Position numbers and translations under genes: made by a program | The notes under the pieces: model-generated | What the model saw: the letters and a program-made list of their open reading frames with translations, nothing else | What the model was told of the DNA's origin: nothing | Database searches by the model: none | Assembly: GCA_964058845.1 (NCBI GenBank) | Contig: CAXKVR010000008.1 | Coordinates: 186,001 to 250,000, forward strand | Direction of reading: 5' to 3' | Source of the DNA: Carex sylvatica | Taxonomy: Eukaryota; Streptophyta; Magnoliopsida; Poales; Cyperaceae | Length of the DNA stretch: 64,000 nt | Shown here: piece by piece, positions 45,626 through 56,270 of the stretch | Numbering within the stretch: the stretch's first letter is position 1 | Layout: every line of letters begins with the position of its first letter

Positions 45626-46677
45626 CAACTAAGGTAGTGGCATCTACAATCACATTCACACTTGGAGAAGGAGTTGTTATCTAGTAAAAAAATAATTCTG
45701 CACTTTGACCAGTTGGAAGAGGTCCGACAGCTCAATCAATCCGAGTTCTCATAGAGGCAAATATGGCGAGAAAAGGCATACCACCTGTCGACTATAATTG
45801 AGGTGCGTTGGCAGCAAAGAGCGAGGTGTCGTTGGCTTGCGGAGGGGGATAACAACACGAATTTTTTTCATCCATTTGCTTCCTTAAGACTTTGAATTAA
45901 TACTATTCAATCACTGATGGAGCATGGTCAAGTTGTCACAGAAGTCCGGCGTATTCGCCAACTCTGAATTAATACTATTCATGCAAGCCATACTGGGCAC
46001 GCAATGTCAGGTAGATACCTTTGATCCTTCATCACTGTACCATAACGGGCCAGATCTCACAACCTTGCAGGAACCAATTTGTGCCCAGGAAATAGAGAGA
46101 ACTGTGTTCAGCTTAGCCAATAATCGGGCCTCTGGCCCGGATGGCCTACCGAGCGAGTTTGCAAAGGTATATTGCGCTGAGATTAAATCGGAGGTGATAC
46201 AACTAGTAACTGATTTTTTCTAAGAAAAAATTGACTTGAGGCCACTCAACTCAGCCAATATAGTCATGATACCAAAAAAATTGGAAGCTGTTGAGTTAAA
46301 GGAATTTCGCCCAATAAGTATTATAAGCTTAATACCCAAAATTATCTCTAAATTGCTAGCAACAAGATTGTCTTGTGTGTTACCAAATTTGATCTCAGTC
46401 AATCAAACAACATTTGTGAGGGGGAGACAAATAGCAAAAAAATTTGTGGTGGTTAGAGAAGTTTTGCAACATGTATCTCACGCTCGTCAAGCGGTACCCT
46501 TCTTCAAAATTAATTTTGCCAAGGCCTTTGATACGGTGAATTGGGAGTTTTTAACTCTAATTATGCAAGCAAGGGATTTTCCTAGTAAATGGATACAGTG
46601 GATTGAGTTGCTCCTAACAACAGCTAAGTCTAGGGTTGTTATAAATGATGAACCTTCGCCATATTATCAGCACAAAA
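45626..46677 (+). pseudogene. LINE reverse transcriptase, N-terminal half
   Basis: NNRASGPDGLPSEF (46118-46160), KEFRPISII, GRQIAKKFVVVREVL and KINFAKAFDTVNWEFL mark RT blocks 0-3. The frame is open from 46236 but has stops before it. It ends at NDEPSPYYQHK, directly ahead of the usual GxRQGDPLSP block, where the LTR element begins; the YADD catalytic block is absent from the window. Confidence 0.88.
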
Positions 46678-47276
46678 GTGGAAATCCTAACTCACATTTT
46701 GAACTAAAACGTTGGTAATGTTTTAGCCCACTTAGCTCATTTTTGGGCTGTTACTATAAGTAGAGCTTTGGGCTTTCTTCCCAAAAAACCTAGCCGCCTC
46801 TTTAACTGTAAAATTTGATTTTCTATGAGCTAGAGTTCTTCTATTATTGTGAGAGCTTAAAACTTCAATACCTATCAAACAACCTCAAATCCACTTCACT
46901 AATCTTGTTAGATTAGGTTAGAGTGATCTATTGAGTGTTTCTCTTGTGGAGATTTTACCTTGAGACTTCGTTCTCACCTTTTTGAGTTGTTCGTGTGACT
47001 TTCCTTGGTTGTAAGGGCTCGTCGGCACTCATCTCTTGTTGGCCGTGTGACTTTCCTTGGTTGTAAGGGCTCGCCAGTTCACGAATTGTAAACCTTTCGT
47101 ATTGGGTAATAGAAAGACGCACCTAGAAGAGGTTGCGAAGCCTTTATTTTGCCGAACTCCGTTATCATCCCGCGTGTCAATTTCTCTAAACTCATATATT
47201 TACTTTTCAATTGCAATTACTTTTCGGCTTTTAAGAGCCAATTAGCGGGTGCCACCTATCTCTAATAGGTACAATA
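46678..47276 (+). repeat. Truncated 5' LTR
   Basis: Aligns with 50468-51083. By eye about 30-40 substitutions and one 12-bp deletion (near 47140). The LTR ends CAATA where the 3' copy has CAACA, 3 bp before the primer-binding site. Confidence 0.85.
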
Positions 47277-47341
47277 AAGTGGTATCAGAGCAAGTTGCTC
47301 AAATTAAGACACACTTAATTTGAGTTAGATCAACTTGACAT

Positions 47342-48293
47342 ATGGCATCCTATAGACACGTGAAGGAACCCCTAATTTTTGGTAATACAACCAAAAATTA
47401 TATGCATTGGAAGAAAACCATGAACAATTACCTAAACATTCTTGAGATATGGTATGTGGTTGACAAGGGATATACACCAAAATTCACCCCCATTTCTACC
47501 AATAGTACCAATTCTAAAATCGAGACTCCCGAATTCAAACAAACCAAGAAAGATAATGATCTTGCAACCAATGCCATACTTAACTTGGTTAGTGAATCGG
47601 TTGCCTCAATCTTTGGTAGCTCCTCAACCGCAAAAGAAATGTGGGATGCTCTAGTAAACCGGTATGAGGGAAACAACCAAATTAAACGTACCAAGATAAC
47701 CGGTTTAGAGACCAAATTTGAAAACTTTAAGGTTGAGGATGGTGAAAGCATTGATGATATGTATAATAGACTTATGCATATCCAAAATAAATTTATTGAA
47801 ATGGGAGAACCGCTTTTTAACGATAAAATTGTAGGAAAGCTACTAAGAGTCATGCTTGGGAGGCCTAAGTGGGAAGGCTTGGTGAGCGCCTTAGAAGCAA
47901 TCCAAGGGACACACGAATCATTCACACCGGATGATCTCTGTGCGCACTTTCGAAGTTTTGAAGAAAAACTTCAACAATCCGCCAAGCTAAAACAAAATTC
48001 AAAATCAAAATCCGTAGCATTTCCGGTACAAAACTGAAAATTTCCTAGCTCCTCAAATACCCATCTATCAAATGACACATTTCTCAACAAAAAGCTCATT
48101 GAATTATCCAAAGATGCCATTCTATTATCCAAAATATTTAATGGCATGCTTAATTTCGAAAGAAAGTATAACATGGAACGTGAAGAGAAAAACAAACGAG
48201 TAATATGCTTTGCATGTCATAGAAAGGGGCACACCATCCAAACATGTTTAGAACTATTTCCACACATGAATAACATGGATGGTGAAGGGAAAT
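47342..48293 (+). pseudogene. copia-type gag, part 1
   Basis: ATG 47342 opens MASYRHVKEPLIFGNTTKNY with the UBN2-type gag core (MHWKKTMNNYL, AKEMWDALVNRYEG, ESIDDMYNRLMHIQNKF). The frame hits TGA at 48035-48037 and then runs on in the same frame through a CCHC knuckle, CFACHRKGHTIQTC (about 48210-48250), to TAA at 48292. One nonsense codon thus splits the product. Confidence 0.88.
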
Positions 48294-48351
48294 AAGACCA
48301 AATGCCAAGACAAAAGCATATGGATACAAAGGGAGTAAAAAGGCGAAAGCA

Positions 48352-48786
48352 ATGCAAGCCTTTTTTTCCGATGAGAGCGTGGAGGAATCCGACACGAAGT
48401 CGGAATACGAACAAGAGTTCAACCTTGCATTGGTGGCAAATGTAGATGAAGGTCCTTCAACAAGTTCCGCCAATAAGGTATCTCTAGAACTTAAAAATGG
48501 TGATTTTGAATTAAGAATTGATGATACAAGTAGCTATTTTGATAAGGGTCAAACACATAGGGATGAAATTAAATTGAGGTCTCTTCTTGATAATCTAAAG
48601 AATAAATTTCAAGAAGTAAAATACAATTATCTTACTACTCACACACAAAGTTTGATTATTCAAGAACAATCAATTACATTTTGTAATTATTATTGTAAAA
48701 TTGGCCATACCTCTTTAGAGTATAGATTTAGGAATGGAAACAACAATTCAAATGTTGTTTCAGTTTCTAAATCTAAACTAGCTTAA
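48352..48786 (+). pseudogene. copia-type gag, part 2
   Basis: Different frame. An acidic segment (SDESVEESDTKSEYEQEFNLALVAN), then a predicted coiled region, then a decayed second knuckle CNYYCKIGHTSLEYR in which the last Cys is Tyr. It ends in TAA, and no pol follows. The gag polypeptide would have been about 480 residues if continuous. Confidence 0.78.
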
Positions 48787-49699
48787 TTTCATAGATAATC
48801 TCCCCAATCTTATTCAAATTGCAAAAATTTAAAGGGGGAGATTAAACAAGGTATATGTTAGTTATTACCCCAAAAATAATTAATATATATTCTTGAAAAT
48901 GTGTTTGATTGTAACTCATAAAGAAAATACTTGGATCATTGGTAGATTGTTGCACACAAATTCTTTAGATGATTCAAAGTCTAAATGATTATAAAATTCA
49001 CTTCCGCAACGTACCAATTGTGTGTGACAACACTATTACCATAGAACTAAGTAAAATAGAAATATTTGTATTAGTTATAACTCATAAATATCGACAACAA
49101 AAACCAAATTGTTAATATTGTTACAAAAATTGCAAAATTTGTGGATTTTATGAATTAAGGATATAGTAGGGGTTTAAATGCAAAAAATGTCATTTGCTTG
49201 ACTTACTTGACTTGCTTGAATTGCTATATCTTGGAAATTTGTTTATTGATGTTGATATGTATGAGATGTAGGAATTTATATAAATTGTTGAATTGATAAT
49301 TTGTCAAGGGTTAAATTGCAATATCTTAGAACCTTGACAAGTTATATGATATGTTGAAATGTATGAATTGATTTGTCGATTGACAATCCTTGTTTTAAAA
49401 TTTGCGAATTGAAATGGACTTGTCATTTGTCATGAAAAATGGTAGAGTATACCCTAAATTATATTTTATTTGTGATTTATCGGTATTATATTGCTAAATT
49501 GAGGGGGAGTGCATATTTTGAGGGGGAGCACTTTGAAAATGTGCTAATTATTCTCCATTTCGTCGATTTCCAAAATGGGGAGAAATTGGTACCAAGTGCT
49601 AGACATGCAAAATAAAAATTGGGTAAATCAAATTGTAAAAAATTCGACTTATGCACTTACTCGCGTTGTATGTTTTGCAAATCGTTAAAAGGAGGAGAT
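48787..49699 (+). other. Non-coding interior with repeated polypurine motifs
   Basis: No protein. Three G-rich polypurine motifs occur before the real tract at 49687: AAAGGGGGAGAT (48829), GAGGGGGAGTG (49500) and GAGGGGGAGCA (49519). These look like decayed or additional plus-strand priming sites left from pol deletion. Confidence 0.6.
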
Positions 49700-51083
49700 T
49701 GTTGGTTGTAGCAATAATCTTTTTCGTCTATTTGACTAATTTACAAAAATATACAATTATTAAATTTTAAGATTTCTTATATCTTTGAAAGATATGCAGG
49801 TTCAAGTCCAATGAAATTGCAACATGGAATACTTGGACCAAAGAAATAATGAAGACACTTATCAGGAATATAAATTATAATATCTTAAACTTGATAAAGT
49901 GTATTTAAGGCTGTTTAAACAGGGATAAAATATTGGTAACGTTTGTAAAATATTGTAACGTTTTTAGTCTGACAGAAACGCTGAAGGAACATCTTGGTCA
50001 AACTCAGAAACAACTTAAAACGTTATAACATTTTCATAACACGTTATAACATTTTCATAACACGTTATAACATTTTCATAAAATGTTATAACGTTTTAGA
50101 AATGTCAGAACTGCTGAAGCACAGCTGTACATAATTAACTTTAAACATTGCAACGATATTCCAAACATTGTAACGTTTTAAGAATGTCAGAACGTTAAGT
50201 ACAACTTTAAATGTTGCAACGGTCTTCCAAACATTGTAACGTTTTAGGAATGTCAGAACGTTAAGTACAGCTGTATTTAAAATCAAAATTCAAGAAACAA
50301 ACGTTGTAACGTTTGTCAATAGTTACAACGATTTAATTAATCAGCGTTGTAACGTTTTAATTAAATCCGAGCTTCAGAAATTTCAGTTTTTTAATTAAGT
50401 TTGAATAAGTGCAAAACGTTATGTAACGTTTTACAATCGTTGTAACGATTTGATCAATCTTGCAGAAAGTGAAAACCCTAACTCACATTTTGAACTAAAA
50501 CGTTGGTAATATTTTAGCCCACTTGGCTCATTTTTGTGTTGTTACTATAAATAGGACTTTGAGTTTTCTTTCCAAAAAAACCTAGCCGCCTCTTTAACTG
50601 CAAAATTCAATTTTCTGTGAGCTAGAATTCCTTCATTATTGTGAGAGCTTAAAACTTCAATACCTATCAAATAACCTCAAATCTACTTCACTAATCTTGT
50701 TATATTATGTTAGAGTGATCTATTGAGTGTTTCTCTTGTGGAGATTTTATCTTGAGACTTCGTTCTCACTTTTTCGAGTTGTTCGTGTGACTTTCCTTGG
50801 TTGTAAGGGCTCACCGGCACTCATCTCTTGTTGGCCGTGTGACTTTCCTTGGTTGTAAGGGCTCGCCGGTTCACGAATTGTAAACCTTTCGTATTGGGTA
50901 ATAGAAAGATGCACCTAGAAGAGGTTGCGAAGCCCCGGAGACGTAGGCCTTTATTTTGCCGAACTCCGTTATCACCCCACGTGTCAATTTCTCTAAACTC
51001 ATATATTTACTTTTCAATTGTGATTACTTTTTGGCTTTTAAGAGCCAACTAGCGGGTGCCACCTATTTCTAATAGGAACAACA
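49700..51083 (+). repeat. 3' LTR (1384 bp) with internal ACGTT tandem repeats
   Basis: Starts TGTTGGTTGTAGC after the polypurine tract. Between 50010 and 50460 it contains short tandem units (CATAACACGTTATAACATTTT three times; then a unit with AACATTGTAACGTTTT and GTCAGAACGTTAAGTACA twice). A probable transcription-start region follows (ACTATAAATAGG near 50548). It ends CAACA at 51083. Confidence 0.85.
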
Positions 51084-52370
51084 CCGATTTCTTACTTGGG
51101 CATTCCTCTCTCTATTAAAGCTCCCTGTAGACCAAAAATTTTACCCTTGATTGAGAAGATTGAAAGTAAAATTGAAGGGTGGCGTGGGAAGCTGCTCTCT
51201 AAAGGGGGCCGGCTACAGTTAATCAACTCGGTCATATGTAGTGTGCCTATCTATATAATGACATGATTTGTGCTGCCGAGATGGGTGATTCAAAGGATTG
51301 AAAGTGTATGTAGGAATTTTCTTTGGGGTCATTCACAAGGTGATGGAAGGGGGGGTGTCGCTGATTAACTGAGAAATTGTTTGTACTCCAAAAAAATTTG
51401 GTGGAATGGGGGTCCCTAATACGAGATTAAGGAATGATTAAATTCTGCTTCGATGGTGGTGGAAAACTACTCAACCGGGCCCTTTATGGTGCTCAATTAT
51501 AACCACAATTAGAACACACAGACTCAGACCAAATAGACAAGGACCAAGGATTTGGCTTGTTAACGGATCTTTTTTCTGGAAACAACTCATCAAGATGCAA
51601 GCACGGTATCAATGGTGTACACATTAGGAAGTAGGCAGTGGCAAAATTATTTCCTTTTGGTATGATAATTGGGGTTCAGACCCTATAAGATCCATTAGAG
51701 ATAGGCAAGGAAGGCCGCAATCGCAACTCATCTCGCTACATGAGGCGATTTTTGAAGCTTCACCGGTTTTGGATTTCTATACTGGTACGATACCAATTTT
51801 GTCAGAATATGATGATATGCTCACCTGGAGATGGTCGGCTCATGGTGTGTACACAGCCTCGTCCTATTACAACTTTGATTATTTCAGCAGGAAAGATAAA
51901 ATGGCCTTATAGCGAGATTTGGGCTGCTGCGGCTTCATCTAAAGTGAATTTTTTTTCATATCTGTTGCTCCAAGATCAAATTCTGACACATGATGTGATG
52001 GAGAGAAGAGGTATGAACTGTGAAATGCAATGTGTGATGTGTGACGAGTGTCCAGTTGAGACGGCCCATCATTTATTCTTTGAATGTACTAATGCTCAAC
52101 AAGTATGGAATCAGTTTTAGCTACTGATAAACTACGGCCACTCGGTGGAGTCAACTTGGGATGCATCATGGAGACATTACGGCATTTATGGCAGTCTTGT
52201 GGTCTTTGGAGAGACAACGGAATGAAGAAATCTTCCGTAATTCAAAGTTGCCAACTAGGATTGTGGCAGCTAGGGCAAATGAAGAAGTTGTTCTTTGGCG
52301 TCGGTATTGTAGTAAGAAGGCACAGCAGACGCTAGAAGAACATCATAGTAGAAGGAATTTAATTATTACT
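51084..52370 (+). pseudogene. LINE reverse transcriptase C-terminal part and zf-RVT
   Basis: Resumes as PISYLGIPLSIKAPCRPKIL, then KIEGWRGKLLSKGGRLQLIN, then a zf-RVT-like segment, CEMQCVMCDECPVETAHHLFFEC, near 52020-52090. Multiple stops. Relative to other plant L1 proteins roughly 100-150 residues, including the YADD block, are missing between 46677 and 51084. Confidence 0.85.
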
Positions 52371-52474
52371 TAATATTTTTATACACTGTTGTATGATATA
52401 CTAAGATAGAAAGTGTTGTACTAATTACATCTATATGCAATTTTGGTAGCTTCTACCAAGTTTTCAAAAAAAAA

Positions 52475-52811
52475 TATTTTAATGAAAAAATTGGCTATTT
52501 CAAGATTTTAGATGAATACACCGGAAATTTTCCCTTCATTTTTATTCCAGGGAGTTTGCCTAACTATAGACCACGCTATACATATCTGAACATGTTAAAA
52601 AGATGGTTTGAATTTAAATATGTCAATAGTTCACATTTTTAACAATTTTATATATCAAAATCTGCGCCGACTTCCATGACGATGGATATGTGTTGACCGT
52701 TGGACACTTATAATCACAAGCCCATAAAATCATATCACAATTGGGCTTTATGATCGTTGGGCACTAATAGAAATAACTATTATTTATATTATTATTTGAG
52801 TGAGGTATTAT
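52475..52811. other. Spacer with fragment of the foldback arm
   Basis: GAAAAAATTGGCTATTTCAA and the following bases (52478-52530) match 35940-35970 in the right arm of the foldback element. The remainder is AT-rich spacer. Confidence 0.55.
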
Positions 52812-53658
52812 CAGTATTGTAAAAAACGGAACGGCCGTTTAATCCGCCGTTTAATTGTTAATGACGATAAAACCATTACGAATATACTTAACGGAGGATT
52901 GTTTGTGGATTTTTCTGATTAATTGATTTTTTTTTTCCGATTAATCAGCCGTTTTACTGTTTAATTGTCTGTTTATTTCCGTTTATTTTTGTTTATTCCA
53001 ATTTATTTTAGTAAATATTTTTTTCACATTGACTTTTTTTTTATGTGGCAGTGTGTGATAATAAGTTTTATAAATCATGTATTGTAGTTTTGTTTGTTCT
53101 TGAACATACATTCAATATTTTCTATATATGTTTTCTCTTCTTACTTATTTTAAAATTAATTAATTATTCTTCTATTTATTTATCATATATTTTTCTTACT
53201 AATTACTGATGTAATTTTTTCAATCAGTACAACATATTCATCTATGAAACTAAGTTGTTATTATAAACTAAATTTAGTGGTTTTATGTTGGAATGTTTTA
53301 TTTCTTTCATATAATATGTTATTTTATTTCTTTCATATAATATGTTATTAGTATTTGAAAAAAGTTTAACTCTTGAATTTATTTTTTCATTATATAAATG
53401 TGTTACTGACACATGTAAAGTGCTTATGCGTTAAGAAAAAAATAAGTGTAGTGTCATGTTATAATAATAAAATTAAATTTATTTGATAAGTTTAATGAGC
53501 TAAATAATTTTTTTTTTTTATAAATTATGATATATATACATAAATTTAATAAAAACGTTAAATTGTTTGCATAATTTCGATTAATCGACCACATACAGAT
53601 TAATTGCTTGGTAGTACCCCGTCCATTCGACGACCGCATACTGTTATTTATAACACTG
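52812..53658. mobile_element. hAT-type non-autonomous element
   Basis: 847 bp with ends CAGTATTGTAAAAAACGG (52812) and TTATTTATAACACTG (ending 53658), inverted and similar to plant hAT termini. Flanks GGTATTAT (52804-52811) and GATATTAT (53659-53666) give an 8-bp duplication with one mismatch. No coding sequence. Confidence 0.75.
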
Positions 53659-53666
53659 GATATTAT

Positions 53667-54062
53667 ATATGCATATTGTAGATAGATCCAACTATGGACT
53701 TGATATTTTGGTTTTTTATAAGTCCAAATATTTCATGTGAAGTTTTGAATTACTTAACATAATTTTCATAAAAAATGTATCTAAAGATCAAATTTTATAT
53801 ATTTAAAAAAAAATTAAATATGTAAAAAGTTTACTTGATACAAAAATTCTAAACCATTCAAAAGTAAAAGTAGCTAGGTGATTTCCTACATATACAAAAA
53901 ATATAGGAAACCAAATTCTAAAAGATATACAATTTTGTGTCCCAGTAAATTTCATATAAAAATTATATTGAGCGATTTATATTGAATGTTTAAATTTTAA
54001 AAACGAAGATACCAGTCCATAGTGCAGACCGCGCCATACACATTATCATAACCTCCCTCTTA
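53667..54062. other. AT-rich spacer
   Basis: Nothing recognised. A motif CAGACCGCGCCATACAC near 54022 resembles TAGACCACGCTATACAT near 52568, on either side of the hAT element. Confidence 0.35.
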
Positions 54063-54070
54063 TTATTTAA

Positions 54071-54698
54071 CAGTGTTCTAAATAGCGCAATAAAGCGACG
54101 CAATAGCGGCGCTGTAGCGTTTTTGTACCTTAAACACTACACTATGGGATAAAAGTGTGCTATTTCAGCTACGCCCGCTATAGAGGTAATAGCGGTCCGC
54201 TATCTGCACTACACGCTACGCACTATAGCGCACGCTATGCTACATAGACTTTATATAAAAACTAAATTGAAAATTAATTTTAAAGATCAATTTTTTTAAG
54301 GTCTAGATTAATTTTATTTTTAAATATAAAAAAATAAATAGTTTATTCCATGATGCATATGTTTTTTTTAATAAAAAAAATATATAGTTTATGTTGTTAT
54401 GCTTAAGTTATTTTGAATGAAAAAAGAAAGATAGTTTATGATATTATTACATATATTTTGAATAACAATTTGGACTTTGTACTGGTTCAATATGAATATT
54501 TTAATTTCTTAATCAATTTTGTCTTACTTATTACTCTATGAGACTTTAGATAATGTTGATAATTAGTAGAAATATAAAATATAATTTTTTTAAACAAAAA
54601 ATGCTATGTATGATAGCTTTCACTATAGCTACGCTATTCGCAGTAGCTTTTTTTTTAGCCTTTCCGCTATGACGCGATAATCGCTATTTAACACCTTG
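54071..54698. mobile_element. hAT-type MITE with perfect 8-bp duplication
   Basis: 628 bp. Ends CAGTGTTCTAAATAGCG (54071) and CGCTATTTAACACCTTG (ending 54698) are inverted. TTATTTAA flanks both sides (54063-54070 and 54699-54706) exactly. The two terminal regions are dense in TAGCG/CGCTA motifs, probably subterminal binding sites. Confidence 0.88.
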
Positions 54699-54706
54699 TT
54701 ATTTAA

Positions 54707-54816
54707 TAATAATAGTAGTAGTAGTAGTAGTGGTGGTGATAGTGGTGGTGGTGGTGGTGGTAGTGGTGGTAATTTACTAGTAACAGTAGTAGTAGTACTA
54801 CTACTAATAATAATAA
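54707..54816. repeat. Trinucleotide microsatellite
   Basis: About 110 bp of TAG/TGG units on one strand (GTAGTAGTAG, then TGGTGGTGG), ending in the inverted ACTACTACTAATAATAA. The middle has dyad symmetry. Confidence 0.9.
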
Positions 54817-55286
54817 AATGTTGATTATTATCTCATAGCAATAATTCTGATATTTTATTTTATTATATCATATTTATTATCAATATTATAATCGAAATAA
54901 TAGTTATAATAATAATTAGTACGATTATTCATTTTTATCATTCCATGTATTATTAATATTATCATTTATTGCTACCATTATTATTATGATTATCAGTATT
55001 TATAAACTCCTTGTCGTCGGTCATCATCATTATTTATTATCATTATTGTAAAATTTATCATTCTATTATACGAACAAATTATAATACTTGGTAAACATTT
55101 TCACTCTTTGAACAATATAAAAAATATTACTTTATAATGCTATCAGTTGATTCGCCAAACGAGTCAATAAAAAATAACTTCACAGGATGAGAGTTCTCAA
55201 TTAGACATCTAACGCACTCTCAAAATTAATTACTCGTCAAAAATAGTGATATATGTTACAAAACAACATATGATTAAACAGTCCTT
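54817..55286. other. AT-rich spacer with ATT/TTA microsatellite remnants
   Basis: Imperfect TTATTATCATTATT-type repeats up to about 55070. No gene. Confidence 0.4.
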
Positions 55287-55499
55287 CACTACTAAAAAAA
55301 AAACCTTTTATATCGGTTAGAATCGCATTCTACTATTGGGGTCCGATCCGATGCATATCGCATCGATAGAAAATGTAGACGTCTATGCTATCAGATCAAA
55401 ATAGATGGCGTTAATCAATATACCATTGATAGCGCACCTTTGACCATCGGATTTGACGAATCCAACGCCATCGCTTTTGTTTCTCCAACCGACGGCAAA

Positions 55500-56099
55500 T
55501 ATAATTAACGCTGTCCACTGAATTTCAATAGCCAATTGCTATAGTGTCTTGCACCATATGTTTTGTTTGTGTTGGCGTTAGCAAATTCTAGAATTCTAGC
55601 AGGTCATTAATTTCTGGGCCGATATGGTGATGTATATGTAATTATTATTTATTTTTTACTATTAATTCTAGTATTACAGGCTAGCCTAACTATTTTTAAA
55701 ACACAGCTAGCAAAGCAAAGATAAACATGCATGCGCTCATTCCATCATATATCCATCTCTGAACCAACAATTAATATATACATAAGTACTCCAACATATA
55801 ATATATATCAATCTATGTCACAAATAATATCTAAAAAGAGTTTATAATAATTATTAAACATACAGAAAATTAAATGTTCATTGTACCAAAAAACTAAAAA
55901 AAGTTTACAACGATTATTAAACACAACAATAGTTCATTATACCAGAAAACTAAATGTTCTTACCACAATTATTAAAACCAATAACAAATTAATTAAGTGT
56001 TTGAACACAAGAACCTGACAACAATAACTGTTTCAAACTATAGACAACAAATTATCAAATTCTCCCACCGCCAAGTAACTGCACGACAATTAAACTGAT
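55500..56099. other. CACTA interior, nothing recognised
   Basis: AT-rich. AAACTAAAAAAAGTTTAC and neighbouring segments around 55860-55960 repeat partly (TTATTAAACA...GTTCATT.TACCA). No protein. Confidence 0.35.
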
Positions 56100-56270
56100 G
56101 ATAATTCTAAGAAGAACATACACCATTGGATATGGATGTCATGTAATTCGTGTTATTTGTACGACATTTTGGACATACAACACTGCATGAATAAATAAAA
56201 ACATATGAATAACATGTATAATTAAGAACTTAAATCTGAAAGGATGATAGAAATATGTGATTGACAAACC

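Larger units (their letters stand above)
46678..51083 (+). mobile_element. Gag-only (TR-GAG-like) copia-related LTR element
   Basis: PBS TGGTATCAGAGC at 47280-47291, a copia-type gag, no protease, integrase, RT or RNase H, a polypurine tract AAAAGGAGGAGAT (49687-49699) and a 1384-bp 3' LTR (49700-51083, TGTTG...CAACA). The 5' LTR (46678-47276) corresponds only to the last 610 bp or so of the 3' LTR, so its 5' part is missing. This matches the non-autonomous TR-GAG type described in plants. Confidence 0.85.
36272..52474 (+). mobile_element. LINE-L1 retrotransposon split by two later insertions
   Basis: Reading across the insertions gives the normal L1 order: ORF1 with zinc knuckles (36272-36308 plus 42423-44700), endonuclease (44763-45625), RT (45900-46677 and 51084-51500), zf-RVT-like C terminus (to about 52370) and an A-tail at 52466-52474. 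It is broken by CACTA (36309-42419) and by a gag-only LTR element (46678-51083), and its own frames carry many stops. The true 5' end and target duplication could not be fixed; ORF1 starts 29 bp after the foldback element. Confidence 0.85.

Noticed and set aside
52812..54698. The two hAT-like elements as one element
   Set aside because: Each has its own inverted ends and its own 8-bp duplication, with 400 bp of unrelated spacer between.
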